The notes under the pieces are model-generated. The model made no database searches. It had not been told where the DNA came from and was given only the letters and a program-made list of their open reading frames with translations. This document shows positions 30,562-40,546 of a DNA stretch of 64,000 nt, piece after piece (the first letter of the stretch is position 1; each line of letters begins with the position of its first letter). A program made the position numbers and the translations under genes. This DNA comes from Pantoea agglomerans (GTDB lineage: Bacteria > Pseudomonadota > Gammaproteobacteria > Enterobacterales > Enterobacteriaceae), in contig NZ_CP083809.1 in NCBI RefSeq assembly GCF_020149765.1, positions 1,240,001 through 1,304,000 on the forward strand, in the 5' to 3' direction.

Positions 30562-32847
30562 TTAAATCTTACAGGCGCCGCTTTCGCAACCGTCATCCTG
30601 GATAGACGGCGCCAGATCGTCCTGCGCGTCTTCCGCACCGTCGCGGGTGTTTTGATAGTAGAGCGTTTTCACGCCGAACTTATACGCGGTCAGCAGATCT
30701 TTCAGCAGCTGCTTCATCGGCACCTTGCCGTTGGCGAAGCGCGACGGATCGTAGTTGGTGTTTGACGAGATCGCCTGATCGATAAACTTCTGCATGACGC
30801 CGACCAGCTGCAGATAACCGTCGTTGGACGGCATTTCCCACAGCAGCTCGTACTGATCTTTCAGACGCTCATACTCCGGCACCACCTGACGCAGAATGCC
30901 ATCTTTCGAGGCTTTGATGCTGATATGGCCGCGCGGCGGCTCAATGCCGTTGGTGGCGTTGGAGATCTGCGACGAGGTCTCAGACGGCATCAGCGCAGAG
31001 AGCGTTGAGTTGCGCAGGCCGTGGGTTTTGATCGACTCACGCAGGCTGTCCCAGTCCAGGTGCAGCGGCTCGTTGCAGATGCTGTCGAGATCCTTTTTAT
31101 AGGTATCGATCGGCATAATGCCCTGCGAATAGGTGGTTTCGTTGAACCACGGGCAGGCGCCTTGCTCTTTCGCCAGCTCGTTCGAGGCTTTCAGCAGGTA
31201 GTACTGAATCGCTTCGAAGGTTTTGTGCGTCAGGTTGTTGGCGCTGCCGTCGGAGTAGCGCACGCCGTTCTTCGCCAGGTAATAAGCGAAGTTAATGACG
31301 CCGATGCCCAGGGTACGACGACCCATCGCGCCGCGTTTGGCGGCCGGAATCGGGTAGTCCTGATAGTCGAGCAGGGCGTCGAGCGCGCGTACCGCCAGGG
31401 TCGCCAGCTCTTCCAGATCGTCCAGGCTGTCGATGGCGCCGAGGTTGAACGCCGACAGCGTACAGAGGGCGATTTCGCCGTTCTCGTCGTTGACGTCTTC
31501 CAGCGGTTTGGTCGGCAGCGCAATCTCCAGGCAGAGGTTAGACTGGCGCACCGGCGCGATGCTGGCGTCGAACGGGCTGTGGGTGTTGCAGTGGTCGACG
31601 TTCTGAATGTAGATACGGCCGGTAGAGGCGCGCTCCTGCATCATCAGCGAGAAGAGATCGACCGCTTTCACCCGCTGCTTGCGGATGCTGCTGTCCTGCT
31701 CATATTTGGTGTAGAGGCGCTCAAACTCCTCCTGATCGGCGAAGAACGCGTCGTAGAGGCCAGGCACGTCGGACGGGCTGAACAGGGTAATCTCTTCGCC
31801 CTTCAGCAGACGCTGATACATAAGCTTGTTGATCTGCACGCCGTAGTCCATGTGACGCACGCGGTTGCCTTCAACGCCGCGGTTGTTTTTCAGCACCAGC
31901 AGGCTTTCCACTTCCAGATGCCACATCGGGTAGAACAGCGTCGCCGCGCCGCCGCGAACGCCGCCCTGCGAGCAGGATTTCACCGCGGTCTGGAAGTGCT
32001 TGTAGAACGGAATACAGCCGGTATGGAACGCTTCACCGCCGCGGATCGGGCTGCCCAGCGCGCGAATGCGGCCGGCGTTGATGCCGATACCGGCGCGCTG
32101 GGAAACATACTTCACGATGGCGCTGGAGGTGGCGTTGATGGAGTCGAGGCTGTCGCCGCACTCGATCAGCACGCAGGAGCTGAACTGGCGCGTCGGGGTG
32201 CGCACGCCGGACATGATCGGCGTCGGCAGCGAAATTTTAAAGGTCGAAATCGCGTCGTAGAAGCGTTTGATATAGTCCATACGCGTGTCGCGCGGGTAGC
32301 CGGAGAAGAGGCAGGCAGCGACCAGGATATAGAGGAACTGCGCGCTCTCATAGATATCGCCGGTGACGCGGTTCTGCGCCAGATATTTGCCTTCCAGCTG
32401 CTTGACCGCCGCGTAGGAGAAGTTCATATCGCGCCAGTGGTCGATAAAGCCGTCCATCTGCTCAAACTCTTCAACCGTGTAGTCTTGCAGCAGGTGAGGG
32501 TCATATTTACCCATCTCCACCATGCGCACGACCTGATCGTACAGCTTCGGCGGCTCGAACTGACCGTACGCTTTTTTACGCAGGTGGAAGATCGCCAGGC
32601 GGGCAGCCAGATATTGATAGTCCGGCGCGTCGCGTGAGATCAGGTCTGCTGCGGCCTTGATGATGGTTTCATGAATGTCAGAGGTTCTGATGCCATCGTA
32701 GAACTGGATATGGGAGCGCAGTTCAACCTGGGAGACAGAGACGTTATTCAGCCCTTCAGCGGCCCAGTCGAGTACCCGGTGAATTTTATCGAGATCAATG
32801 CGTTCCTGGCGGCCATCGCGTTTAGTAACGAGCAGACTTTGATTCAT
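30562..32847 (-). CDS. nrdA: class Ia ribonucleoside-diphosphate reductase, alpha subunit
   Basis: Catalytic subunit that reduces NDPs to dNDPs. The 761-residue protein has the ATP-cone at the N-terminus (LVTKRDGRQERIDLDKIHRV), which gives dATP control of activity, the active-site cysteines in FSSCVLIECGDSL, SNLCLEIALP and IALCTLSAFNLG, and the C-terminal redox pair C754/C759 in GCESGACKI. It is first in the operon with nrdB and yfaE. Upstream DNA holds DnaA-like boxes and possible NrdR boxes, the known control elements of this operon in E. coli. Confidence 0.98.
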   Translation of the reverse strand: MNQSLLVTKRDGRQERIDLDKIHRVLDWAAEGLNNVSVSQVELRSHIQFYDGIRTSDIHETIIKAAADLISRDAPDYQYLAARLAIFHLRKKAYGQFEPPKLYDQVVRMVEMGKYDPHLLQDYTVEEFEQMDGFIDHWRDMNFSYAAVKQLEGKYLAQNRVTGDIYESAQFLYILVAACLFSGYPRDTRMDYIKRFYDAISTFKISLPTPIMSGVRTPTRQFSSCVLIECGDSLDSINATSSAIVKYVSQRAGIGINAGRIRALGSPIRGGEAFHTGCIPFYKHFQTAVKSCSQGGVRGGAATLFYPMWHLEVESLLVLKNNRGVEGNRVRHMDYGVQINKLMYQRLLKGEEITLFSPSDVPGLYDAFFADQEEFERLYTKYEQDSSIRKQRVKAVDLFSLMMQERASTGRIYIQNVDHCNTHSPFDASIAPVRQSNLCLEIALPTKPLEDVNDENGEIALCTLSAFNLGAIDSLDDLEELATLAVRALDALLDYQDYPIPAAKRGAMGRRTLGIGVINFAYYLAKNGVRYSDGSANNLTHKTFEAIQYYLLKASNELAKEQGACPWFNETTYSQGIMPIDTYKKDLDSICNEPLHLDWDSLRESIKTHGLRNSTLSALMPSETSSQISNATNGIEPPRGHISIKASKDGILRQVVPEYERLKDQYELLWEMPSNDGYLQLVGVMQKFIDQAISSNTNYDPSRFANGKVPMKQLLKDLLTAYKFGVKTLYYQNTRDGAEDAQDDLAPSIQDDGCESGACKI

Positions 32848-32887
32848 GTCGCGTTATACCATCCGTAAGTGAAAAAGAGTCCCCTGT

Positions 32888-32928
32888 TTATTCACAGGGT
32901 TATTCAATGTGAATAATTCTGTGGATAA
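32888..32928 (-). promoter_or_regulatory. cluster of three DnaA-like boxes upstream of nrdA
   Basis: TTATCCACA, a perfect DnaA 9-mer, reads on the minus strand at 32928-32920. TTATTCACA occurs on the minus strand at 32916-32908 and on the plus strand at 32888-32896. DnaA is known to regulate nrdAB in E. coli, so the cluster probably couples dNTP supply to replication initiation. The boxes are seen; occupancy is inferred. Confidence 0.7.
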
Positions 32929-32976
32929 ACACTATATGTTGGGGGTTGGAAGAGAATGAGTAACAATATGGAGGTT
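32929..32976 (-). promoter_or_regulatory. possible NrdR box pair upstream of nrdA
   Basis: ACACTATATGTTGGGG (32929-32944) and AACAATATGGAGGTTA (32962-32977 approximately) resemble the AT-centred NrdR box and have centres about 32 bp apart, close to three helical turns, the usual arrangement for NrdR box pairs. The match is only half-site quality. Confidence 0.4.
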
Positions 32977-33241
32977 ATTCTAGTGACCTGTGGCCAGATA
33001 ACAAGACAGAAAAATGATGGCTATGGGGCTTGCGTTTTGTGGGAAATTTCTTAACCCCGCGACTTATAAGGCCCGATGGCGTGTCAACTGCCAGAGTAAA
33101 AAATTCGAGATTTTGATCGACCGCTGATTTTTCGCACATCGCTGGGTTTTTTCCCGACAACCGTCTAGCGACGAAGCGGCAGAGAGTGAAAAAGCGTGAC
33201 GGGGAGAGAGCAGGCGCGCAATCGCCTTGCGCGCCGGCGGG

Positions 33242-33970
33242 TTACTTTTTAACGTGGCGGGTGTGCACCATATAGTTCACGTCGACGCCGCGGCCGAGGC
33301 GAAACTTGTTGGTCAGCGGGTTGTAGTGCAGGCCGGTAATATGCTGCTCGCGCAGCGGGGTTTCGTCGACCCAGCCCAGCAGTTCAGAAGGGCGGATAAA
33401 CTTCTTCACGTCGTGGGTGCCGCGCGGCACCATGCGCAGCACATATTCCGCGCCGAACACCGCCATCAGCCAGGCTTTCGGGTTGCGGTTGATAGTTGAG
33501 AAGAACACTTCGCCGCCTGGCTTCACCAGACGCGCGCAGGCGTGTACCACTGAACGCGGATCGGGGACGTGCTCCAGCATCTCCATACAGGTCACCACGT
33601 CATACTGGCCGGCAAACGCCTCGGCGTGATCTTCCACCGTCTGCTGCACGTAGTCGAGCGTCACCCCCTGTTCCAGCGCGTGCAGGCGCGCCACCTGCAG
33701 CGGCTCGGCACCCATATCGAGACCGGTGACCTCTGCGCCTTCGCGCGCCATGCTTTCCGCCAGGATGCCCCCGCCGCAGCCGACGTCCAGCACTTTTTTG
33801 CCGAACAGACCGTTGCTGTGCTGCGCGATAAAGCCCAGTCGCAGCGGGTTGATGCGGTGCAGAGGCTTGAATTCGCCCTCCAGATCCCACCAGCGCGAGG
33901 CTACCGCCTCAAACTTAGCGATTTCCTGCGCATCGACGTTGGGCTGCGTTTCCTGCGGTTGTGCATTCAT
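33242..33970 (-). CDS. ubiG: ubiquinone biosynthesis O-methyltransferase UbiG
   Basis: SAM-dependent methyltransferase that performs both O-methylations of ubiquinone synthesis. The 242-residue product has motif [12 protein letters not shown] (residues 60-70), [11 protein letters not shown] and the substrate-side [11 protein letters not shown] near residues 38-48; the C-terminus ends [13 protein letters not shown]. It is divergent from gyrA, the same pairing as in E. coli, and its product feeds the quinone pool used by the nuo complex. Confidence 0.97.
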   Translation of the reverse strand: MNAQPQETQPNVDAQEIAKFEAVASRWWDLEGEFKPLHRINPLRLGFIAQHSNGLFGKKVLDVGCGGGILAESMAREGAEVTGLDMGAEPLQVARLHALEQGVTLDYVQQTVEDHAEAFAGQYDVVTCMEMLEHVPDPRSVVHACARLVKPGGEVFFSTINRNPKAWLMAVFGAEYVLRMVPRGTHDVKKFIRPSELLGWVDETPLREQHITGLHYNPLTNKFRLGRGVDVNYMVHTRHVKK

Positions 33971-34093
33971 TGAATCATTACTCCAGAAAAAATGTTGACT
34001 GAGTATAAACGCTTATTGCTTTCGGGGGCACCTTTCCGGCGCGACGAAAAGCGCGTGAAAACGGTGGTTAACGTTCACCAGCGGGCTGGTGTG

Positions 34094-34102
34094 TGATATA
34101 CT
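34094..34102 (+). promoter_or_regulatory. extended -10 element of the gyrA promoter
   Basis: TGATATACT contains TATACT (34097-34102) preceded by TG, an extended -10 hexamer, about 46 bp upstream of the gyrA ATG and in the spot expected for the supercoiling-sensitive gyrA promoter. No strong -35 is seen. Confidence 0.55.
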
Positions 34103-34147
34103 TTCGCACCTTTAAAATCCGGGCATATGTAGAGGGAATGCGGCTCC

Positions 34148-36787
34148 ATGAGCGACCTTGCAAGAGAAATAACACCGGTCAATATCGAAGAAGAGTTAAA
34201 AAGCTCCTATCTCGATTACGCCATGTCGGTCATCGTTGGCCGAGCCTTACCCGATGTTCGTGACGGCCTGAAGCCGGTCCACCGCCGCGTGCTCTACGCG
34301 ATGAGCGAACTGGGTAACGACTGGAACAAACCCTATAAGAAATCCGCCCGTGTGGTCGGTGACGTTATCGGTAAATATCACCCGCACGGGGATTCCGCCG
34401 TTTACGACACCATCGTCCGCATGGCTCAGCCTTTCTCCCTGCGTTACATGCTGGTGGACGGACAGGGCAACTTCGGTTCCGTCGACGGCGACTCCGCCGC
34501 GGCGATGCGTTATACCGAAGTGCGCATGTCGCGTATCGCACACGATCTGCTGGCAGACCTGGAAAAAGAGACCGTCGACTTTGTGCCGAACTATGACGGC
34601 ACCGAGCAGATCCCTGAAGTGCTGCCGACCAAAATCCCTAATCTGCTGGTGAACGGCTCCTCCGGCATCGCGGTAGGGATGGCGACCAATATTCCGCCGC
34701 ACAACCTCACGGAAGTGATCAACGGCTGCCTCGCCTATATCGACGACGAAGATATCAGCGTCGAAGGATTGATGGAGCACATTCCTGGGCCCGATTTCCC
34801 GACCGCCGCCATCATCAACGGCCGTCGCGGCATTGAAGAGGCGTATCGCACCGGGCGCGGCAAGATCTATATCCGCGCGCGCGGCGAAGTGGAAACCGAT
34901 GCGAAAACCGGCCGTGAAACCATCGTGGTGCATGAAATTCCCTATCAGGTGAACAAAGCGCGCCTGATTGAGAAAATCGCTGAGCTGGTGAAAGAGAAGC
35001 GCGTTGAAGGCATCAGCGCGCTGCGCGACGAGTCGGATAAAGACGGCATGCGCATCGTGATCGAAGTGAAGCGCGATGCGGTCGGCGAAGTGGTGCTCAA
35101 CAACCTCTACTCGCTGACGCAGCTGCAGGTCTCGTTCGGTATCAACATGGTGGCGCTGCATCAGGGCCAGCCGAAGATCATGACGCTGAAGGAGATCCTT
35201 GAAGCCTTTGTCCGTCATCGTCGCGAAGTAGTGACGCGCCGCACGATTTTCGAACTGCGTAAAGCGCGCGATCGTGCGCATATCCTTGAAGGTCTGGCGA
35301 TCGCGCTGGCCAACATCGATCCGATTATCGAGCTGATCCGCCGTGCGCCGAACCCGGCCGAAGCGAAAGCGGGCCTGATCGCGCAGGCGTGGGATCTGGG
35401 CAACGTTGCCGCCATGCTGGAGCGCGCGGGCGATGACGCCGCGCGTCCGGAGTGGCTGGACGACGAGTTCGGCATCCGCGACGGTCGCTACTACCTGACC
35501 GAACAGCAGGCGCAGGCGATCCTCGACTTACGTCTGCAGAAGCTCACCGGACTTGAGCATGAAAAACTGCTCGACGAGTACAAAGAGCTGCTGGAGCAGA
35601 TCGCCGAGCTGCTCAATATCCTGATGAACGCTGAACGTCTGATGGAAGTGATCCGTGAAGAGCTGATCGCCATGCGCGACCAGTTCGGTGACGAACGCCG
35701 CACCGAGATCACCGCCAACAGCGCTGACATCAACATTGAAGATCTGATCAACCAGCAGGATGTGGTGGTCACGCTGTCGCATCAGGGCTATGTGAAATAT
35801 CAGCCGCTCTCTGACTATGAAGCGCAGCGTCGCGGTGGCAAAGGCAAGTCGGCCGCGCGCACGAAAGATGAGGACTTCATCGATCGTCTGCTGGTGGCCA
35901 ACACCCACGACACCATCCTCTGCTTCTCCAGCCGTGGCCGTCTCTACTGGATGAAGGTCTACCAGCTGCCGGAAGCGAGCCGCGGGGCGCGCGGTCGTCC
36001 GATCGTCAACCTGCTGCCGCTGCAGCCTGACGAACGCATCACCGCGATCCTGCCGGTGCGCGAATATACCGAAGGCTTCAACATCTTTATGGCGACCGCC
36101 AGCGGCACCGTGAAGAAAACGGCGCTGCAGGAGTTCAGTCGTCCGCGCAGCGCGGGCATCATCGCGGTTAACCTGCGCGAAGATGACGAGCTGATCGGCG
36201 TGGCGCTGACCAACGGCAACGACGAGGCGATGCTCTTCTCTGCCGGCGGTAAAGTTGTGCGCTTCGCAGAGAGCGCCGTTCGCGCCATGGGCCGTACCGC
36301 CTCGGGCGTGCGCGGCATCAAGCTGGCGGAAGGGGATCGCGTGGTCTCGCTGATTGTGCCGCGCGAAGAGGGCGCCATTCTTACCGTGACGCAAAACGGC
36401 TACGGCAAGCGTACCGCGATTAGCGAGTACCCGACCCGTTCGCGCGCTACCCAGGGCGTTATCTCCATCAAGGTCACCGAACGTAACGGTCCGGTGATTG
36501 GCGCGGTGCAGGTGGTCGACAGCGATCAGATTATGATGATCACCGATGCCGGCACCCTGGTGCGTACCCGCGTCTCTGAGGTCAGCATCGTCGGCCGTAA
36601 CACCCAGGGCGTTATCCTGATCCGCACCGCGGAAGATGAGAACGTTGTGGGTCTGCAGCGCGTAGCTGAACCGGTGGAAGAGGAAGAGCTCGACGCCATC
36701 GACGGCAGCGTAGCGGAAGGCGAGGACGATATCGCGCCGGAAGCGGAAACTGACGACGATGCGCCGGAAGCGGACGAAGAAGAGTAA
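34148..36787 (+). CDS. gyrA: DNA gyrase subunit A
   Basis: Breakage-reunion subunit of gyrase, which introduces negative supercoils. At 879 residues it is slightly longer than E. coli GyrA (875) because of the acidic tail. The catalytic tyrosine is Y122 (AAMRYTEVR), the quinolone region [10 protein letters not shown] has Ser83 and Asp87, the wild-type susceptible residues, and the GyrA box QRRGGKG that wraps DNA is present in the C-terminal beta-pinwheel. The tail from about residue 840 is strongly acidic. It stands alone between ubiG and rcsC, with its own terminator. Confidence 0.98.
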   Translation: MSDLAREITPVNIEEELKSSYLDYAMSVIVGRALPDVRDGLKPVHRRVLYAMSELGNDWNKPYKKSARVVGDVIGKYHPHGDSAVYDTIVRMAQPFSLRYMLVDGQGNFGSVDGDSAAAMRYTEVRMSRIAHDLLADLEKETVDFVPNYDGTEQIPEVLPTKIPNLLVNGSSGIAVGMATNIPPHNLTEVINGCLAYIDDEDISVEGLMEHIPGPDFPTAAIINGRRGIEEAYRTGRGKIYIRARGEVETDAKTGRETIVVHEIPYQVNKARLIEKIAELVKEKRVEGISALRDESDKDGMRIVIEVKRDAVGEVVLNNLYSLTQLQVSFGINMVALHQGQPKIMTLKEILEAFVRHRREVVTRRTIFELRKARDRAHILEGLAIALANIDPIIELIRRAPNPAEAKAGLIAQAWDLGNVAAMLERAGDDAARPEWLDDEFGIRDGRYYLTEQQAQAILDLRLQKLTGLEHEKLLDEYKELLEQIAELLNILMNAERLMEVIREELIAMRDQFGDERRTEITANSADINIEDLINQQDVVVTLSHQGYVKYQPLSDYEAQRRGGKGKSAARTKDEDFIDRLLVANTHDTILCFSSRGRLYWMKVYQLPEASRGARGRPIVNLLPLQPDERITAILPVREYTEGFNIFMATASGTVKKTALQEFSRPRSAGIIAVNLREDDELIGVALTNGNDEAMLFSAGGKVVRFAESAVRAMGRTASGVRGIKLAEGDRVVSLIVPREEGAILTVTQNGYGKRTAISEYPTRSRATQGVISIKVTERNGPVIGAVQVVDSDQIMMITDAGTLVRTRVSEVSIVGRNTQGVILIRTAEDENVVGLQRVAEPVEEEELDAIDGSVAEGEDDIAPEAETDDDAPEADEEE

Positions 36788-36829
36788 CGCTTCGCGCTTA
36801 CGCCGCCAGGGAAGGCGGCACTGAATTTT

Positions 36830-36867
36830 ACGGCAGGAAAGGGCGACCCGACCTGCCGTTGCTTTTT
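36830..36867 (+). terminator. intrinsic terminator of gyrA
   Basis: ACGGCAGG/CCTGCCGT (36830-36837 and 36852-36859), with an inner GGG/CCC pair, is followed by TGCTTTTT. It lies 43 bp after the gyrA stop. Confidence 0.8.
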
Positions 36868-36979
36868 GTGGCGCAGCACCTTAAACGCAGATGCCGACTG
36901 GCTTTTCTTCCCTGATAAAGCTAGTGTAATGAGCATTCTGAAGCCAGCCCGTTATTAACCTTGCCGTAGTGAGTTTCCC

Positions 36980-39832
36980 TTGAAATATCTGGTCTCTTTC
37001 CGAACCACGCTGCGCATCTCGCGCTACCTGTTCCGTGCGCTGGCGCTGCTGCTCTGGACGCTGGGCGCGGTGCTGACCACGTTCTTTATCATCAGCGTGC
37101 TGCATGAAAAAGAGACCAGCGTGCGGCAAGAGTTCGCCAGCAACTACGGCCAGGCAGAATGGTATGTGCGTCACTCCGCCGACGTGATGCGCGAACTGAA
37201 GTACATCACTGAAAACCGCCTGACCAGCGCCAGCAGCGGCCTCGATATGATCAACGGCGTGCTGCCGGGCAAGTCGACGCTGCCGCAGTTTACGCCGCTC
37301 TTCTCCGACGGCGACTGCTCCTCAATGAGCAACACCTGGCGCAACTCGCTCGACTCCCTCAGCTACTACATCAACTACTGGAAAAGCAACTTCGCCTCTA
37401 CCTACGAGCTGAACCGCGTCTTTTTTATCGGCGGCGAAAGCCAGTGTCTGGCGGACTTCACCATCGGCAGCGGCAATGTAGACCGCGAACGCAGCCTGAA
37501 GATGCTGCGCGAGCGGGTGTTACGCTACCGCAACGGCAACGACGAAGAGCGCCGCAATCCCATCTACTGGGTCAACGCCAGCGCGCAGCCCGGCGTCGGC
37601 ACCTTTTATATGATGGTGCCGGTTTATGTCGCCAATAAGCTGCAGGCGCTGCTGGGCGTCGAGCAAAATATCCGGCTGGACGAGTTTATTCAGCCCGGCA
37701 GCCTGCCGGTGGTGGCCACCATCGTCGACGAGAATTACCGTCCGCTGCTGACGTCGCGCCGCGGCGGCGTCGGCTTCTCGCTTAACGATCTGTCGGACGA
37801 CCCCAGCTGGTTTGGCTACCTCGACGGCTATCGCCAGCTGGTGCTGAAAAAGCCCTTACCGCCCTCTGATTTAAACGTGGTGTGGTCGGTGTCAACCCGG
37901 GTGCTGGTCGATCAGCTCAAGCTGATGATTATCAACGCGCTGCTGCTCAACCTGCTCAGCGCGATTGTGCTCTTCACCCTGGCCTGGCTGTTTGAGCGCC
38001 GAATGTTTCTGCCGGCCGAAGAGAATGCGCACCGGCTGGAGGAGCATGAACAGTTCAACCGCAAAATCGTCGCCTCGGCGCCGGTGGGCATCTGCATCCT
38101 GCGCACCCGCGACGGCACCAATATCCTCAGCAACGAGCTGGCGCACAACTATCTGACGCTGCTGACGCAGGAAGATCGCCAGCGGCTCAATGAAATTATC
38201 GGTACCCAGCAGGTTAACTTTGTTGACGTGCTGACCGGCAGCAACACCAACCTGCAGATCAGCTTCGTTCACTCGCGCTACCGCAACGAAAACGTGGCGA
38301 TCTGCGTGCTGGTGGACGTCTCCGCGCGCGTGCGCATGGAGCAGTCGCTGCAGGAGATGGCGCAGGCGGCGGAGCAGGCGAGCCAGTCGAAGTCGATGTT
38401 CCTCGCCACCGTCAGCCACGAGCTGCGCACGCCGCTCTACGGCATTATCGGCAACCTCGATCTGCTGCAGACCAAGCAGCTGCCAAAAGAGGTCGATTCG
38501 CTGGTGACGGCGATGAATAACTCATCGAGCCTGCTGCTGAAGATCATCAGCGACATTCTCGACTTCTCCAAGATTGAGTCGGAGCAGCTGAAGATTGAGC
38601 CGCGTCCCTTCTCGCCGCGCGAAGTCCTTAGCCATATCGCCGGCAACTACCTCTCGCTGGTGATGAAAAAGCGGCTGACGCTCTACTGCTTTATCGAGCA
38701 TGACGTGCCGCTGGCGCTGGATGGCGACCCGCTGCGGCTGCAGCAGGTGATCTCCAACCTGCTTAACAATGCCATCAAATTCACCCATACCGGCTGCATT
38801 ATCCTGCACGCCTATGTGAAAGAGGGCTATCTGGCGTTCCGCATTCGCGATACCGGCGTCGGCATTCCCGGCAAAGAGGTTACGCGGCTGTTCGATCCTT
38901 TCTTCCAGGTGGGCAACGGCGTGCAGCGCAACTTCCAGGGCACCGGCCTGGGCCTGGCCATCTGCGAAAAGCTGACCAATATGATGGACGGCGATATCGA
39001 AGTGGACTCCGAGCCTGGCATGGGCAGCCAGTTTATCGTGCGTATTCCGATCTATAACGGCCAGCATCCTGCGGTGCCGCTGCTCGACGGGCTGCACGAA
39101 AAAACCCTGTGGATCGATATGCGCAACGACTATCTCGCCAGCTTTATCGAGCGCGACCTGCAGCAGCAGGGCATCGCCATCCTGCCCTATAACGGCAAAG
39201 GCGGCAGCGACGACGTGCTGATCACCGACTATGAGCCGGAAGGGGAGACGACGCTGCGCGCGGTAATTATCTTTAGCGGCGCCCATATCGATATGCCGCG
39301 CGAAATCGCGCCGGGACGCTGGCTGCACAGCACGGCGACGCCGCACGAGCTGCCGAGCCTGCTGGCGCGCATCTACCGCATCGCCATTCAGAGCGACACG
39401 GCGACCAACCTCGCGCTCTCTGCGCCAGCGGAAGAGGTCATCGGCAACGATGACATTATGATCCTGATTGTTGACGATCATCCTATTAACCGCATGCTGC
39501 TGTCGGAGCAGCTCGGCACCCTGGGCTATCAGGTTAAAACCGCCCAGGACGGCGTCGACGCGCTCAACGTTATCAGCCGCAGCGAAATCGACATTGTGCT
39601 GAGCGACGTTAATATGCCGAATATGGATGGCTACCGGCTGACGCAGCGGCTGCGCCAGCTCGGCCACGTTTTCCCGGTCATCGGCGTCACCGCCAACGCG
39701 CTGGCGGAAGAGAAGCAGCGCTGTATGGAAGCCGGCATGGATAACTGCCTGTCGAAGCCGGTTACGCTGGACGTGCTGAAAACTACGCTGGCGGTCTACG
39801 CGGAGCGGGTGAGAAAAGCGCGGGAAGGTTAG
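36980..39832 (+). CDS. rcsC: hybrid sensor histidine kinase RcsC
   Basis: Inner-membrane sensor kinase of the Rcs envelope-stress phosphorelay; phosphate passes from its histidine to its own receiver, to RcsD and then RcsB. The 950-residue protein has a membrane helix at about residues 19-40, a periplasmic domain, a second helix at about 310-332, a PAS-like region, the H box FLATVSHELRTP with H480, the ATPase motifs (DTGVGIPGKEV, GTGLGLAICEKL), an ABL domain, and a receiver with D876 in DIVLSDVNMPNMDGY. The TTG at 36980 gives MKYLVSFRTTLRISRYLFRA, matching the conserved N-terminus. It converges on rcsB. Confidence 0.96.
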   Translation: MKYLVSFRTTLRISRYLFRALALLLWTLGAVLTTFFIISVLHEKETSVRQEFASNYGQAEWYVRHSADVMRELKYITENRLTSASSGLDMINGVLPGKSTLPQFTPLFSDGDCSSMSNTWRNSLDSLSYYINYWKSNFASTYELNRVFFIGGESQCLADFTIGSGNVDRERSLKMLRERVLRYRNGNDEERRNPIYWVNASAQPGVGTFYMMVPVYVANKLQALLGVEQNIRLDEFIQPGSLPVVATIVDENYRPLLTSRRGGVGFSLNDLSDDPSWFGYLDGYRQLVLKKPLPPSDLNVVWSVSTRVLVDQLKLMIINALLLNLLSAIVLFTLAWLFERRMFLPAEENAHRLEEHEQFNRKIVASAPVGICILRTRDGTNILSNELAHNYLTLLTQEDRQRLNEIIGTQQVNFVDVLTGSNTNLQISFVHSRYRNENVAICVLVDVSARVRMEQSLQEMAQAAEQASQSKSMFLATVSHELRTPLYGIIGNLDLLQTKQLPKEVDSLVTAMNNSSSLLLKIISDILDFSKIESEQLKIEPRPFSPREVLSHIAGNYLSLVMKKRLTLYCFIEHDVPLALDGDPLRLQQVISNLLNNAIKFTHTGCIILHAYVKEGYLAFRIRDTGVGIPGKEVTRLFDPFFQVGNGVQRNFQGTGLGLAICEKLTNMMDGDIEVDSEPGMGSQFIVRIPIYNGQHPAVPLLDGLHEKTLWIDMRNDYLASFIERDLQQQGIAILPYNGKGGSDDVLITDYEPEGETTLRAVIIFSGAHIDMPREIAPGRWLHSTATPHELPSLLARIYRIAIQSDTATNLALSAPAEEVIGNDDIMILIVDDHPINRMLLSEQLGTLGYQVKTAQDGVDALNVISRSEIDIVLSDVNMPNMDGYRLTQRLRQLGHVFPVIGVTANALAEEKQRCMEAGMDNCLSKPVTLDVLKTTLAVYAERVRKAREG

Positions 39833-39854
39833 GGAGAGGTCAGTATGCTGAGGC

Positions 39855-39884
39855 AGAAAACCAGACGGCGCCTGAGCGCCGTCT
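39855..39884 (-). terminator. terminator of rcsB between converging rcsC and rcsB
   Basis: A 9-bp stem AGACGGCGC/GCGCCGTCT (39863-39871 and 39876-39884, CTGA loop) reads into GGTTTT on the minus strand, 11 bp after the rcsB stop. It can also hinder transcription from rcsC. Confidence 0.75.
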
Positions 39885-39894
39885 GTACAACGCG

Positions 39895-40545
39895 TTAGTC
39901 TTTGTCGATCTGGGTTGCGCTGACGGAGGAGAGGTAGTTCAGCAGGGCGATATCGTTATCTACGCCCAGCTTCATCATCGCCGATTTCTTCTGGCTGCTG
40001 ATGGTTTTGATGCTGCGGTTCAGTTTCTTGGCGATCTCCGTCACCAGGAAGCCTTCAGCGAACAGGTGCAGCACTTCGCTCTCTTTCGGCGACAGGCGTT
40101 TGTCGCCATAGCCGCCGGCGCTGATCTTCTCCAGCAGCTTCGCTACGCTTTCCGGCGTGTACTTCTTGCCTTTTTGCAGCGCGGCCAGTGCTTTTGGCAG
40201 ATCGGTCGGCGCGCCCTGTTTCAGCACGATACCTTCGATATCGAGATCCAGCACGGCGCTCAGGATTGCCGGGTTGTTGTTCATGGTGAGAACAATAATC
40301 GACAGGTCCGGATAGTGACGTTTGATATATTTGATCAGCGTGATGCCGTCGCCATATTTCTCGCCGGGCATGGAGAGATCGGTGATCAGGACGTTGGCGT
40401 CAAGCTTTGACAGGCTGTTAATCAGTGCTGTTGAGTCTTCGAACTCACCTACAACGTTGACCCACTCAATTTGTTCCAGAGATTTTCGGATACCGAAAAG
40501 AACAATTGGATGGTCATCGGCAATAATTACATTTAAGTTATTCAT
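39895..40545 (-). CDS. rcsB: response regulator RcsB
   Basis: Transcription factor of the Rcs phosphorelay, acting as a homodimer or with RcsA and other partners on capsule, motility and small RNA genes. The 216 residues equal the E. coli length and the sequence is almost identical. The receiver has D10-D11 and the phospho-acceptor D56 (LITDLSMPGEKYGDG); a LuxR-type helix-turn-helix occupies about residues 148-205 (LSPKESEVLHLFAEGFLVTE and KKLNRSIKTISSQKK). The start at 40545 gives MNNLNVIIADDHP and lies one base past the rcsD stop, with its ribosome site AAGGTAACC inside rcsD, so translation is coupled. Confidence 0.98.
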   Translation of the reverse strand: MNNLNVIIADDHPIVLFGIRKSLEQIEWVNVVGEFEDSTALINSLSKLDANVLITDLSMPGEKYGDGITLIKYIKRHYPDLSIIVLTMNNNPAILSAVLDLDIEGIVLKQGAPTDLPKALAALQKGKKYTPESVAKLLEKISAGGYGDKRLSPKESEVLHLFAEGFLVTEIAKKLNRSIKTISSQKKSAMMKLGVDNDIALLNYLSSVSATQIDKD

Positions 40546-40546
40546 C

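Larger units (their letters stand above)
32848..33241. other. nrdA upstream and ubiG downstream intergenic region
   Basis: 394 bp without a gene. The part next to nrdA holds its promoter and DnaA/NrdR-type sites. Near the ubiG stop is a hairpin GGCGCGCAA/TTGCGCGCC (33213-33221 and 33227-33235) without a T tract, a possible 3'-end structure for ubiG. E. coli has the large autotransporter gene yfaL in the corresponding place; no trace of it is seen here. Confidence 0.55.

Noticed and set aside
34378..34412. Possible quinolone-resistance change in gyrA
   Set aside because: Codons 83 and 87 read Ser and Asp, the susceptible residues, and the surrounding region is unchanged.
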